A DNA stretch of 64,000 nt from Alistipes indistinctus YIT 12060 (GCF_025144995.1 NZ_CP102250.1:1240001-1304000), one strand, 5' to 3'; numbered from the stretch's first letter, positions 1-9,045 are shown. Notes: generated by a model not told the origin, from the letters alone. Translations and numbers: made by a program.

Positions 1-1
1 A

Positions 2-1975
2 ACCTTCGCCGATATAGACGTATTCGACATCGAGGTAGACACGAAAGATACCGAAAAATTTATCGAAACGGTCAAGAATATCTCGGTCACTTTCGGCGGC
101 ATCAACCTCGAGGACATCAAGGCCCCCGAGTGTTTCGTGATCGAGGAGCGGCTCAAGGAGGAGCTTTCGATCCCCGTCATGCACGACGACCAGCACGGCA
201 CGGCGATCATTTCGGCCGCCGCGCTGCTCAACGCGCTCGAGATCACAGGCAAGAAGATCGGAAAGGTGAAAGTGGTCGTCAACGGCGCGGGCGCAGCAGC
301 CGTTTCGTGCGCGAAGCTTTACATCGCGCTGGGCGTCGAGCCTAAAAACATGGTGATGTGCGACAGCAAAGGAGTGCTTTCGGTGCGCCGCAAGGATCTC
401 AATCCGACCAAAGCCCGTTTCGCCACCTCCCGCGACGTCAACACGCTCGAAGAAGCCGTCAAAGGGGCTGATGTATTTCTCGGGCTCTCGGTGGCCGACG
501 TACTGACTTCCGAAATGGTGCAAAGCATGGCCAAAAACCCGATCGTCTTCGCGCTGGCCAACCCGAACCCGGAAATCCGTTACGAAGTAGCCCACGCGGC
601 CCGTCCCGACATCATCTTCGCTACGGGACGTTCGGACTACCCCAACCAGGTAAACAACGTGCTCGGCTTCCCTTATATCTTCCGCGGTGCGCTCGACGTA
701 CGGGCCACGAAGATCAACGAGGAGATGAAGATCGCCGCGGTACGCGCGCTGGCCGAACTGACCAAGGAACCGGTACCCGATATGGTAGCAGCCGCCTATA
801 ACGACAACAACATCACTTTCGGCCGCGAGTACCTGATCCCGAAAGCACTCGACCCCAGGCTGATCACACGCATCTCGATGGCCGTCGCCAAAGCGGCGAT
901 CGAATCGGGCGTCGCGCGCAAAACGATCACCGACTGGGACGCTTACAGCCAGGAACTCGAAAACCGCATGGGACGCGACGACAAACTGATGCGCTCGATC
1001 CGCTCGATGGCCCGCACGGCCACCCCGCGCAGGCTGGTCTTCAGCGAAGGAGACAGCCTCAACACGATCAAGGCGGCGATCCACCTGCTTTCGGACGGCA
1101 TCGCCACCCCGATCCTCATTGGCAGCCGCAGTAAAATTCACGCACTGCTGGACGAGCACAAACTCTCGCTGGACGACAAATACATCCTCGACTTCCGCAG
1201 CGACGAAGAGGAACCGCGCCGCCAGCGGTACGCCACGCTACTGTACAGCAAAATGAGCCGCAAGGGTATCAACCACGCCGAAGCGCTCAAATACATGATG
1301 CAACGCGACTGGTTCACGCTGATGATGGTCGCTTCGGGCGATGCGGATACTTCCCTGCTCGGTTTCGGGCACAGCTACATCCAGTCGCTCGAACCGGTGC
1401 GGCAGGTATTCAGCCTCCAACCGTCGAACCGGCTGGCGACAATGCAGATCGTCACCACCAAGCGCGGCCCGATGTTCTTCGCCGATACGGCCGTAATTCC
1501 GTCGCCGAGTGCCGAAGACCTCGCCGAAATCGCACTGATGGCCGCCAAGACGGTACGCCGGTTCGGTATCGAACCGGTTATCGCGATGCTCTCCTACTCC
1601 AATTTCGGCACCGACGAGGAACCGCTCGCGCTGAAAGTGACCAAAGCGGTCGAAATCCTGCACAACCAGTACCCCGAACTGCTGGTGGAGGGTGAAATGA
1701 AGGCTGATATCGCACTCGACCGCGAATCCCGGGTCCACCTCTATCCGTTCAACAAACTGGGCGACCGCGAAGTCAATACGTTCATCTTCCCGAACCTGTC
1801 GGCCGCGAACATCTCCTACAAGCTGGTCGAAATGCTCGGAGGCGCCGAAATCAACGGTCCGATCCTGATGGGACTGAGCCGCGCAAACGTCCACCTGGTG
1901 TCGGAAACGGCCAGCGTGCGCACGCTGATCAACCTCGGCATGATCGCCGCCGCCGAAGCTACCCCGGCGAAATAA
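2..1975 (+). CDS. maeB: NADP-dependent malic enzyme with C-terminal phosphotransacetylase-like domain (5' end cut by window)
   Basis: Oxidative decarboxylation of malate to pyruvate with NADPH production, in the cytoplasm. The reading frame is open from base 2, so the N-terminus (roughly 100 residues by comparison with the usual ~760) lies outside the window; 657 residues are visible. The malic-enzyme part shows the HDDQHGTA motif, a dinucleotide-binding stretch VVNGAGAAAVSCAKL and FALANPNPEI. From about base 1010 (TATPRRLVFSEGD) a phosphate acetyl/butyryltransferase-like domain follows, the arrangement of long bacterial MaeB, where this domain is thought to be regulatory rather than catalytic. 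It ends 33 bases before the -7 element assigned to the next gene. The family assignment is certain; cofactor preference is inferred from the family. Confidence 0.95.
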   Translation, partial: TFADIDVFDIEVDTKDTEKFIETVKNISVTFGGINLEDIKAPECFVIEERLKEELSIPVMHDDQHGTAIISAAALLNALEITGKKIGKVKVVVNGAGAAAVSCAKLYIALGVEPKNMVMCDSKGVLSVRRKDLNPTKARFATSRDVNTLEEAVKGADVFLGLSVADVLTSEMVQSMAKNPIVFALANPNPEIRYEVAHAARPDIIFATGRSDYPNQVNNVLGFPYIFRGALDVRATKINEEMKIAAVRALAELTKEPVPDMVAAAYNDNNITFGREYLIPKALDPRLITRISMAVAKAAIESGVARKTITDWDAYSQELENRMGRDDKLMRSIRSMARTATPRRLVFSEGDSLNTIKAAIHLLSDGIATPILIGSRSKIHALLDEHKLSLDDKYILDFRSDEEEPRRQRYATLLYSKMSRKGINHAEALKYMMQRDWFTLMMVASGDADTSLLGFGHSYIQSLEPVRQVFSLQPSNRLATMQIVTTKRGPMFFADTAVIPSPSAEDLAEIALMAAKTVRRFGIEPVIAMLSYSNFGTDEEPLALKVTKAVEILHNQYPELLVEGEMKADIALDRESRVHLYPFNKLGDREVNTFIFPNLSAANISYKLVEMLGGAEINGPILMGLSRANVHLVSETASVRTLINLGMIAAAEATPAK

Positions 1976-2008
1976 ACCCGCGACGTTTTCGGAATCCATC
2001 CGAATGCG

Positions 2009-2016
2009 TATATTTG
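2009..2016 (+). promoter_or_regulatory. -7 promoter element TATATTTG for the GH2-like gene
   Basis: Exact match to the Bacteroidota -7 consensus TAnnTTTG, 80 bases before the chosen ATG. The -33 half is poor (a TTTTC run near 1986). The predicted transcript would begin with the 14-bp hairpin at 2026-2057. Confidence 0.5.
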
Positions 2017-2025
2017 CAACATATC

Positions 2026-2057
2026 CCCACAAAGGCCCGGATGCGGGCCTTTGTGGG
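2026..2057 (+). terminator. Strong hairpin without U-tract between maeB and the GH2-like gene
   Basis: Perfect 14-bp stem (2026-2039 with 2044-2057) around a GATG loop. The next bases are TAATGGCG, so there is no U run. It may stop maeB transcription, or, lying downstream of the -7 element at 2009, form a stem-loop in the 5' leader of the next gene. Confidence 0.45.
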
Positions 2058-2095
2058 TAATGGCGACCACAAACGTCTCAGAAAAACGTCCGACC

Positions 2096-3973
2096 ATGAA
2101 AGGTTTTATTTATTCGGTATGGCTCAGCTGCCTCGCCTGTACGGCGGCGGCACAGGAATCCCAATCCGCCCCGACACAGGAACTTCCGCCGTTACAGAAC
2201 CCTGAACAGGTTTCGATCCACCGGGAAGCGCCCCGAACGCAACTGTACAGCTACAACAAAAAAGAGTTTGCATTGGCCGGCGATACCAGTTCCTCGACCT
2301 ACATGCAAAAACTCGGCGGCGAATGGAAAGTAAAAACCTTCTCCGCCCCGACCCCGATCGATTCGGTACAGGTCACCGCCGACGCGTCGTTCTGGCCCGG
2401 CATCACACCGCCCCAGAAGGGTGATAACGGTGCATGGGCGGCCATTTACCGCCATGAATTCAAAATGCCGTTCGCGTGGATAGACCGCGAAGTATTCGCA
2501 CATGTCGGTCCTGTGCACCGCGCCTATTACCTCTACATCAACGGACGGCTGGCCGGTTATCACGAGGATTCGAAAACCCCGGCCGAATTCGACATCACCA
2601 AGCTGGTCACCGAAGGTAAAAACCACATGGCGATCGTAGCCTATGCAGACCCCGTCTCGACGACGCTCGAAAACCAGATCCAGACGAAGGGAACGGCTCT
2701 TCAGGGCGACGTCTATGTTTTCGCCCAACCGAAAGTACGGATGCGCGATTACGTAATCGACACGCGCTTCGCACCCGACGGCACGAGCGGACTGTTCAAC
2801 TTCGGCGTGATCGTCAAATCTCACCTGCTCAATCCCAAACAGGTGACCGTTTATTACGACCTGTACGGTCCGGACAGCACGCTGGTCCGCTCGGGCAAAC
2901 GCGACGCGCGGTTCGAGATGCGCCTCGAAGACACCGTACGCTTTTTCGAAAACATCCCGAACATCGAATCGTGGAGCCACGAAAGCCCGAAACTCTACAC
3001 CGTTGCGCTACGCATCCAGCATGAAGGCCGCTTTACCGACTACACCACGCTGAAAATCGGTTTCCGGGACGTACAGTTCTCGGACAAGGGCATCACGATC
3101 AACGGGCGTCCCGTCGAATTGCGCGCGATAGACTACCTCTGCCCCGACGACGAAGCGACGCTGTGCAACGACCTGCTGAAATTCCGCATGGCGGGGATCA
3201 ACCTGCTCCGCGTAGAGCGCTATCCGCAAAGTAAACGTTTTTACGACCTGTGCGACCAGTACGGGATCTACGTCTGCGACCAGGCCAACCTCGATACGCA
3301 CCTGAGCGGCGAATCGCTCCAGGCAGGGGGTACTCCGGCCAACGACACGCTCTGGCAGCAGGCTTACACCGACCGGGTGCTGAACATGTACCATTTTTCG
3401 AAAAACCACCCGTCGGTGATCATGTTCTCGCTGGGCGGCAAAGCGGGACGCGGCTACAACATGTACGAGGCTTACCTGGCACTGAAAGCGGTCGAAAAGA
3501 ACCGCCCCGTGATTTACGGGGCGGCAGGGGCCGAATGGAACACCGATATGGTGGTGGGCACGCCCGGGGGACGCAACGCCTCGGATACACGCTACACGCT
3601 GCAATTCGGCACGCCTTCACAGTGGCAAACTTCCCCGGCTACACCGGCAGCGATCACCGTCGAGCCGATCGACATCGAGCATGGCAAAGCAGTCATCCGC
3701 AACGGCTTCACCCTTGCGAACCTGCTGAACTTCGAGGTAGCTTATACCGTTTCATCCAAATCGAAGGTGATCCTGCAGGGCCGGCTCAACCCCGACATCA
3801 AGCCCGGCAGCAGTTCCCCGGTCGAAGCGGCGTTGGATGCGTTGAAACCCGGCAAATACACGCTGACGATCTTCGTTGCGCACAAAGATGCAATGCCATG
3901 GGCTAAGAAAGGTGAACGACTGGCGGAGCAATCCTACCCGCTCGTAATCCCGAAACAGCCGAAGGGAAAATAA
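2096..3973 (+). CDS. Secreted GH2-fold protein lacking the catalytic acid/base (probable pseudo-glycosidase)
   Basis: 625 residues. The start at 2096 was preferred to an upstream in-frame ATG (2051) because it begins a signal peptide (MKGFIYSVWLSCLACTAAAQ). A jelly-roll sugar-binding domain (FYINGRLAG-like motif YLYINGRLAGYHEDS), an Ig-like domain and the start of a TIM barrel (FYDLCDQYGIYVCDQAN, NHPSVIMFSLGGKAGRGYN) follow in the LacZ/GH2 order. In active members the last motif reads SLGNE, with Glu as acid/base; here it is SLGGK (residues 445-449), so both Asn and Glu are lost. The usual nucleophile segment (CEYAHAMGN-like) is absent and the barrel is cut short, ending in a small beta domain. 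Known for the family: both Glu are needed for hydrolysis. Inference: a non-catalytic glycan-binding or scaffolding protein. No SusCD pair is adjacent. Confidence 0.8.
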   Translation: MKGFIYSVWLSCLACTAAAQESQSAPTQELPPLQNPEQVSIHREAPRTQLYSYNKKEFALAGDTSSSTYMQKLGGEWKVKTFSAPTPIDSVQVTADASFWPGITPPQKGDNGAWAAIYRHEFKMPFAWIDREVFAHVGPVHRAYYLYINGRLAGYHEDSKTPAEFDITKLVTEGKNHMAIVAYADPVSTTLENQIQTKGTALQGDVYVFAQPKVRMRDYVIDTRFAPDGTSGLFNFGVIVKSHLLNPKQVTVYYDLYGPDSTLVRSGKRDARFEMRLEDTVRFFENIPNIESWSHESPKLYTVALRIQHEGRFTDYTTLKIGFRDVQFSDKGITINGRPVELRAIDYLCPDDEATLCNDLLKFRMAGINLLRVERYPQSKRFYDLCDQYGIYVCDQANLDTHLSGESLQAGGTPANDTLWQQAYTDRVLNMYHFSKNHPSVIMFSLGGKAGRGYNMYEAYLALKAVEKNRPVIYGAAGAEWNTDMVVGTPGGRNASDTRYTLQFGTPSQWQTSPATPAAITVEPIDIEHGKAVIRNGFTLANLLNFEVAYTVSSKSKVILQGRLNPDIKPGSSSPVEAALDALKPGKYTLTIFVAHKDAMPWAKKGERLAEQSYPLVIPKQPKGK

Positions 3974-3996
3974 CGGCAGGACAAACCCGGAAAAAC

Positions 3997-4034
3997 AATG
4001 AAGCGGGAGCATCTTTCGATGCTCCCGCTTCATT
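3997..4034. terminator. Bidirectional intrinsic terminator
   Basis: 17-bp perfect stem (3997-4013 with 4018-4034), TTTC loop. It sits between the convergent GH2-like gene and zinc peptidase gene; read on the minus strand it is followed by TGTTTTT, on the plus strand by a T-rich stretch. Confidence 0.85.
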
Positions 4035-4137
4035 TACTCCTATTTTATTCCTTGCCAGCTCTATTACCCGGACCCGCTGTTTTATTACTCGCTAGTTCTC
4101 CCCGCCCACCCGCGCAAGCGGGAGAAAGTTCACCCGT

Positions 4138-4815
4138 TTAATTGCGGCGTGCAAACCCGAGGTAATAAATCAGCGTTGCGATAGCCGACAGGGCGGCTAC
4201 CAGGTAGGTGCGCGCAGCCCATGACAGGGCCTCGCGTGCCTGCGCAACCTGCGCCCCTTGCAGCGTATGCGTGCTCTCAAGCCAATCCATCGCGCGTGCC
4301 GAAGCATTGTACTCGACCGGAAGCGTTACAAGGCTGAAAAGCGCCGACAATGCGATCATCGCGATACCCACCCAGAACAGTGCCGGGAAAGTATTGATCA
4401 ACAGGATACCTGCAATAATCACCCACGTAGACCACATCGACGAGAACTGCACGATGGGCACCAGCGCCGAACGCATCTTCAGCGGCGCATAATCGCGTGC
4501 ATGCTGTACGGCATGGCCGCACTCGTGCGCCGCGACGGCGGCGGCCGAAACGCTGTTGCTGTTGTAGACGCTCTCGCTCAGGTTCACCGTCTTCGTGGCG
4601 GGATTGTAATGATCGGTCAGGTGCCCTTGGGTCGCTGTCACCTTTACATCGTAAATACCGTTGTCGTGCAGCATCTTTTCAGCCACCTCGCGGCCCGTCA
4701 GGCCGCCGGGAAACATCACTTGCGAATACTTCTTGAAGACCGATTGCAGTCTGGCCTGCACGATCATGCCGACCACTGCGATTACGATAATCAGTATAAA
4801 ACCGGGATTCCACAT
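4138..4815 (-). CDS. Membrane neutral zinc metallopeptidase, YugP-like
   Basis: 225 residues. An N-terminal membrane anchor (GFILIIVIAVVGMIVQA) precedes the zinc site HECGH near residue 96, within AAHECGHAVQHA; the later VEYNASARA probably supplies the third ligand as in the Zn_peptidase_2 (PF04298) family. Two or three further hydrophobic segments (WVIIAGILLINTF, FWVGIAMIALSALFSLV, TYLVAALSAIATLIYYLGF) place it in the inner membrane. Substrates of the family are largely unknown. It stands alone, with a terminator shared with the convergent upstream gene and about 80 bases of AT-rich sequence before the next minus-strand gene. Family length fits well. Confidence 0.9.
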   Translation of the reverse strand: MWNPGFILIIVIAVVGMIVQARLQSVFKKYSQVMFPGGLTGREVAEKMLHDNGIYDVKVTATQGHLTDHYNPATKTVNLSESVYNSNSVSAAAVAAHECGHAVQHARDYAPLKMRSALVPIVQFSSMWSTWVIIAGILLINTFPALFWVGIAMIALSALFSLVTLPVEYNASARAMDWLESTHTLQGAQVAQAREALSWAARTYLVAALSAIATLIYYLGFARRN

Positions 4816-4895
4816 ATTTTCAAAATCAAATTAGGTTTACAATAAAACGTCCGGAGTGCAAAATTATTATTTTTTCCCTAACCGCCATACTCCGG

Positions 4896-5717
4896 TTACT
4901 CGACCGCCCGGTAACGTTCGCGGGCTTCGGCCCGCGTCATGGCGTTAAAATGCCACCATTCGCTGCGCAGCGGACGGAAACCTGCCTGCCGCATCACCTT
5001 GCGCAACAGCAGCCGGTTGTCGAGTTCCTGCTGTGTGATCCGGCCCTGAGCAACCAGTTCGTCCTCGCGGTCGATATGCGCCTCCTGACCGAAATAGTCG
5101 AAAGGCGTTCCCATCGGCAACGGGGCACTGTTCCCATCAGCCAGCGTCAGGTCTACGGCCGCGCCATAATTGTGGAGCCCCCCGCCGTTTGCAGGATTCG
5201 ACACGTAAATGTATTGCGGAGTCCCTTTGACCAGGTTCCACATTTCACGCTGGACCGACATCGGACGTGCGGCATCGTATATCAGCAACCGCAGGCCGGG
5301 ACGCTCGCGCCGCAAACACTCCGAAGCCCGGTACAGCATCCGCGCCGCTTCCGGCAGCAGGTAGGCGCGCCGCAGGTCGGTATACAGAACTTTGCCCGTA
5401 AAATTCTCAGGGGTAGCATAAACCAAATGCACCAGTATCGCGGTATCGTCCGGAACGATCTCAGTCAGTCCCGCCTCCGCCAACCGCCGTTCGGTCGGCG
5501 AAAGTGCCCCTGTTTCCCGTTCAGGTTCAGCACCGATAGCAGAAACTGTATCATAATCATAGCCGGTAACAGCCTCCACCGGCACCGTATCCGCCGAACT
5601 GGTGAGGGCAGTATGGATCGCACCGCGTCCGCGACATGAAATCAATAGTACGACGCATCCCAGCGCCAACAGTGATACAGGACGGCCGTAAAAAAACTCC
5701 CGATGAAAAACCTTCAT
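4896..5717 (-). CDS. D-alanyl-D-alanine dipeptidase lipoprotein (peptidase M15D, VanX/DdpX-like)
   Basis: 273 residues. The N-terminus has a lipoprotein signal (LLALGCVVLLISC, Cys near 29) followed by a ~60-residue low-complexity linker. The catalytic domain holds the M15D zinc motifs: LHNYGAAVDLTL (His and Asp ligands) and RSEWWHF (catalytic Glu, third ligand His), plus IYDAARPMSVQREMW. In this family the enzyme cleaves D-Ala-D-Ala; in Gram-negative bacteria that normally means reuse of cell-wall dipeptide rather than vancomycin resistance, and no vanH or vanA partner is present. The lipoprotein signal suggests an envelope location. It is followed by the SDR gene start six bases away on the same strand. 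Confidence 0.88.
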   Translation of the reverse strand: MKVFHREFFYGRPVSLLALGCVVLLISCRGRGAIHTALTSSADTVPVEAVTGYDYDTVSAIGAEPERETGALSPTERRLAEAGLTEIVPDDTAILVHLVYATPENFTGKVLYTDLRRAYLLPEAARMLYRASECLRRERPGLRLLIYDAARPMSVQREMWNLVKGTPQYIYVSNPANGGGLHNYGAAVDLTLADGNSAPLPMGTPFDYFGQEAHIDREDELVAQGRITQQELDNRLLLRKVMRQAGFRPLRSEWWHFNAMTRAEARERYRAVE

Positions 5718-5723
5718 CCGCGG

Positions 5724-6488
5724 TTACGGTTTACGGTCCGTATAGTGGGCGTCCGCCTGCTGGGTCGGCATCACCAGGATATCGTTGACGTTGACGTGCG
5801 GCGGAAGCGACACGATCCAGCCGATCACGTCTGCGATATCCTCCGCACTAAGGGGCTTCACCCCTTCATAGACCTTATCGGCCCGTTGCCGGTCACCGTG
5901 AAAACGAACGACCGAAAATTCGGTCTCGACCATACCGGGACGCACCTCGGACACCTTAATACCGTGCTTCAGCAAATCGATCCGCATCCCTTCGCTCAAC
6001 GCATGCACGGCATGCTTCGACGCACAGTAGACCGCCCCGTCGGCATAAGTCTGGCTTCCGGCAACCGAACCGATATTGACGATCAGCCCTCCCTGGCCGC
6101 GCTCGATCATCATGCGCGAAACGACCCGGGTGATATAGAGCAATCCCTTGACGTTCGTATCGATCATCTTGTCCCAGTCCAGCGGATCACCCTCGTCGAT
6201 CGGTTCAAGGCCCGAAGCCAGCCCCGCATTATTAATCAGGACGTCGATCGCGCGGAAATGCGCGGGCAACGCCTCGATCGCAGATTCGGTCTGGATGCGC
6301 TCGCGGATATCGAATCCCAGCGCATGTACTTTGATGCCGTACTTCTCTTCGAGTTCGTCGCTCAGTTTCTGCAGGCGGCCGCTCCGCCGCGCCGTAATGA
6401 CCAAATTGTACCCCGCAGCGGCAAGTTTCCGTGCGACAGCTTCGCCGATCCCCGACGAAGCGCCCGTAATCAATGCTGTCTTACCCAT
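5724..6488 (-). CDS. Short-chain dehydrogenase/reductase, YdfG-like
   Basis: 254 residues. The start at 6488 was chosen over a longer open frame because MGKTALITGASSGIG is the classic SDR N-terminus, and because a good Shine-Dalgarno (GAAAGGAGA) lies just before it and a -7 element just beyond. NAD(P)-binding TGASSGIG, the structural NNAG, a catalytic Ser in IGSVAGS and YCASK (Tyr-x-x-x-Lys) are all present. The sequence resembles the YdfG serine/3-hydroxy acid dehydrogenase group (NADP), including the ending PPHVNVNDILVMPT. The physiological substrate cannot be read from sequence. It probably leads a two-gene transcript with the VanX-like gene. Confidence 0.9.
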   Translation of the reverse strand: MGKTALITGASSGIGEAVARKLAAAGYNLVITARRSGRLQKLSDELEEKYGIKVHALGFDIRERIQTESAIEALPAHFRAIDVLINNAGLASGLEPIDEGDPLDWDKMIDTNVKGLLYITRVVSRMMIERGQGGLIVNIGSVAGSQTYADGAVYCASKHAVHALSEGMRIDLLKHGIKVSEVRPGMVETEFSVVRFHGDRQRADKVYEGVKPLSAEDIADVIGWIVSLPPHVNVNDILVMPTQQADAHYTDRKP

Positions 6489-6511
6489 AACATTCTCCTT
6501 TCGGTATAAGG

Positions 6512-6519
6512 CAAAAGTA
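6512..6519 (-). promoter_or_regulatory. -7 element TACTTTTG for the SDR gene
   Basis: On the minus strand TACTTTTG matches TAnnTTTG exactly, 23 bases before the ATG at 6488. No convincing -33 TTTG was found at the usual distance. Confidence 0.5.
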
Positions 6520-6577
6520 TGGATTTTTTGCGTTACTTTGCACGGGTTTCCCCGGAAACTTCTATCTTGCAGCAACG

Positions 6578-7825
6578 ATGAGCCGAATCAACCTGGAATA
6601 CTTTCTCGCCCGGCGGATTGCCTTTACCCGCGGCGGCCGCAAAAACAACGTGATGGTCCGCATCGCGACGCTAAGCGTAGCCGTAGGCATGGCCGTGATG
6701 ATCGTTTCGCTGGCGGTGATCTTCGGTTTCAAGCACGAAATCACGGCGAAGCTGACCGGTTTCGGCTCGCATGTGCAGATCGTCAACCTCGACGGCAACA
6801 CCTCTTACGAGACCGTCCCGATCTCGAAAAACCAGCCGGTCGTGCCGTTGATCGAGAAACTGCCCGCTTGCGGAGAAATTCATCCGTACGCGATCAAAGC
6901 GGGCATCCTGCGCGGCGAAGAGGCGATGCAGGGCGTCGTGCTGAAAGGGGTGGGCCCCGACTACGACTGGTCGTTTTTCCGGGAGAATCTCTCCGAAGGT
7001 TCGATTCCCGTCCTCTCCGACTCGGTCCGCAACAAAGACGTACTCATTTCGCACAGGCTCGCCTCGATGCTGAAACTCCGGGTGGGCGACCCGCTCGAAA
7101 TGCTCTTTATCCAGAATCCGCCGCGGCGGGACCGTTTCCGCGTAAAAGGCATTTACGACACGCAGTTCGATGAACTGGACAAAGTGATGGTGCTTACCGA
7201 CATCCGCAATGTCCAGCGGCTCAACGGCTGGGATTCGACCCAGATCACCGGCTTCGAAATCACGACCACCGATTTTCCCCGGCTCGAAAAATTCACCGAT
7301 GCCGTGGACGAGCTGATATTCGACACCCCGCCCGCCGAAGGCAACACGCTGCGGGTGATCAACGTCCGCGAACGGTACCCGATGATTTTCGACTGGCTTG
7401 ACGCGCACAACGTCAATGCCGGGGTCATCATCACCGTCATGCTGATCGTAGCCCTGTTCAACATGATCGCCGCGCTGCTGATCATCCTGCTCGAACGCAC
7501 GTCGATGATCGGCGTACTGAAAGCCCTGGGCATGGGCAACCGTTCGCTGCAAAAGATGTTCGTGATCCGCTCCTCGTTCATCATCCTCAAGGGAATGTTC
7601 TGGGGCAACCTTTTCGGCGTGGGACTCTGCCTGCTGCAGCATTGTACCGGCCTTGTCCGGCTCGACCAGGCCGGTTATTTCCTCACCACGGTGCCGATCT
7701 TCATCGACTGGGGATGGTGGGCGCTCTTAAACCTGATCACTTTCGCCTTTATCGTCTCGCTGCTGGCTTTGCCGACGATGATAATTTCACTAATTTTGCC
7801 GGAAAAGAGCATCCGGTTCGAATAG
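6578..7825 (+). CDS. LolC/LolE-like ABC transporter permease (MacB/FtsX-type)
   Basis: 415 residues with the four-helix layout of lipoprotein-releasing permeases: an N-terminal helix (ATLSVAVGMAVMIVSLAVIFGF), a large periplasmic MacB-like domain (about residues 50-275), then three helices (VNAGVIITVMLIVALFNMI and two near the C-terminus). The motif LLERTSMIGVLKALGM is typical of the FtsX superfamily. It would form the membrane part of an ABC transporter that moves lipoproteins from the inner membrane; the ATPase is not adjacent. It opens a compact cluster with the methyltransferase (6-base gap). A weak -7-like TTACTTTG lies at 6533-6540, a variant also seen upstream of the yfhO-like gene. Confidence 0.88.
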   Translation: MSRINLEYFLARRIAFTRGGRKNNVMVRIATLSVAVGMAVMIVSLAVIFGFKHEITAKLTGFGSHVQIVNLDGNTSYETVPISKNQPVVPLIEKLPACGEIHPYAIKAGILRGEEAMQGVVLKGVGPDYDWSFFRENLSEGSIPVLSDSVRNKDVLISHRLASMLKLRVGDPLEMLFIQNPPRRDRFRVKGIYDTQFDELDKVMVLTDIRNVQRLNGWDSTQITGFEITTTDFPRLEKFTDAVDELIFDTPPAEGNTLRVINVRERYPMIFDWLDAHNVNAGVIITVMLIVALFNMIAALLIILLERTSMIGVLKALGMGNRSLQKMFVIRSSFIILKGMFWGNLFGVGLCLLQHCTGLVRLDQAGYFLTTVPIFIDWGWWALLNLITFAFIVSLLALPTMIISLILPEKSIRFE

Positions 7826-7831
7826 CCCAGC

Positions 7832-8554
7832 ATGAAACCTTACAACACGACAGAAAGCAAAAAAGAGCAGGTACGGTCGATGTTCGACGCGATCGCATTC
7901 CGTTACGACGCACTGAACCACCTGCTCTCGATGGGCGTGGATCGCTCATGGCGGCGCAAAGTGGTCCGCCGCGTACACGCGGCAAAACCGGCAACGATCC
8001 TCGACCTGGCCACCGGCACCGGCGACCTGGCAATCATGCTCGCACGCAAATGTCCGCAGAGCGCCGTTACCGGCATCGATCTGTCCGAGCAGATGCTCGC
8101 GATCGGGCGCCAGAAAGTCTCGCAGGCCGGGCTGGAACAGCGCATTACACTCATGCAGGGAGATGCCGAAAACCTGCCGGCGGAAGACAATTCGTTCGAT
8201 GCCGTGACCGTCGCCTTCGGCGTGCGCAATTTCGAAGATATCGCCCGGGGAGTCGCCGAAATCCACCGCATCCTGCACCCCGGCGGAATTGTCTGCGTAC
8301 TGGAATTCGGCATGCCCCGAAACAAGATATTCGGTACGCTGTACCGTTTCTATTTCCACAGGATACTCCCCGCAGTCGGACGGATGCTTTCGCACGACAA
8401 GAGCGCCTATACATACCTGCCGCAATCGGTAGACGAGTTCCCTTACGGCGAAAAGTTCCGCGGCATGCTCCTACAGGCGGGATTCACGGACTGCCGCATC
8501 ACGAACCTCTGGAGCGGAATCGCCCAGATTTATTACGGACGGAAACAGGCATGA
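7832..8554 (+). CDS. ubiE: Demethylmenaquinone C-methyltransferase
   Basis: 240 residues, the family's normal length. It catalyses the SAM-dependent last step of menaquinone synthesis. Visible are VRSMFDAIAFRYDALNHLLSMG, motif I LDLATGTGDLAI, VTGIDLSEQML, and the UbiE/MenG signature around VAFGVRNFEDIARGVAEI and YTYLPQSVDEFP. It also belongs functionally with MqnE at 29.6 kb, which points to menaquinone made by the futalosine route. Its stop overlaps the next start (ATGA), showing translational coupling. Confidence 0.95.
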   Translation: MKPYNTTESKKEQVRSMFDAIAFRYDALNHLLSMGVDRSWRRKVVRRVHAAKPATILDLATGTGDLAIMLARKCPQSAVTGIDLSEQMLAIGRQKVSQAGLEQRITLMQGDAENLPAEDNSFDAVTVAFGVRNFEDIARGVAEIHRILHPGGIVCVLEFGMPRNKIFGTLYRFYFHRILPAVGRMLSHDKSAYTYLPQSVDEFPYGEKFRGMLLQAGFTDCRITNLWSGIAQIYYGRKQA

Positions 8555-9045
8555 AAAAATTATTATTACTGGCCGCCCTCGGTGCGGTGACACTGTTGGG
8601 CTCGTGCATCAGGCCCGAAAAACTGTCGTTCGAGGGCATCGAATCGATCCAGGTGAAGGGAGCCACCACCTCGCAGGTGGGTATCGACCTGGGCATCAAA
8701 GCCACGAACGCTTCGGGCAGCAACCTCACACTGACAGACATGCAGCTCACGATCAGCAAAGAGGGGCGCAGGATCGTCGACATCGTACTGCGCGACAAGG
8801 CGCGGCTGCCGCGCAAGAGCAGCGGCGTCATGACCTTGCCGCTGGCCATCCGCTTCGACGGCCCGCTCGGCGCATTGGGGGTCTATTCCGCATTCTCGAA
8901 AGGATTGCAGAACACCACCCTGTCGGGCTACGTGACAGCCCGGGCGGGCTGGGGCAAAAAAAAGATCGAAATCCCGGAAATGCCGCTTGACCAGATGGCC
9001 CGCCAATTCGGGTTCGATCCGGCGGAACTGCTCAAAAACATGTAA
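8551..9045 (+). CDS. Small LEA-like lipoprotein
   Basis: 164 residues starting at the ATG inside the ATGA overlap with ubiE. A lipoprotein signal is clear (MKKLLLLAALGAVTLLGSC, Cys 19). The mature part (QVKGATTSQVGIDLGIKATN, later SGVMTLPLAIRFDGP) looks like the LEA-14/WHy beta-sandwich found in many Bacteroidota lipoproteins. Function unknown; envelope location inferred from the signal. It is cotranscribed with the permease and methyltransferase by spacing. Confidence 0.8.
   Translation: MKKLLLLAALGAVTLLGSCIRPEKLSFEGIESIQVKGATTSQVGIDLGIKATNASGSNLTLTDMQLTISKEGRRIVDIVLRDKARLPRKSSGVMTLPLAIRFDGPLGALGVYSAFSKGLQNTTLSGYVTARAGWGKKKIEIPEMPLDQMARQFGFDPAELLKNM

Noticed and set aside
4896-5717. Vancomycin resistance through the VanX-like gene
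   Set aside because: No vanH, vanA or vanRS nearby; a lipoprotein D-Ala-D-Ala dipeptidase in a Gram-negative fits cell-wall recycling.
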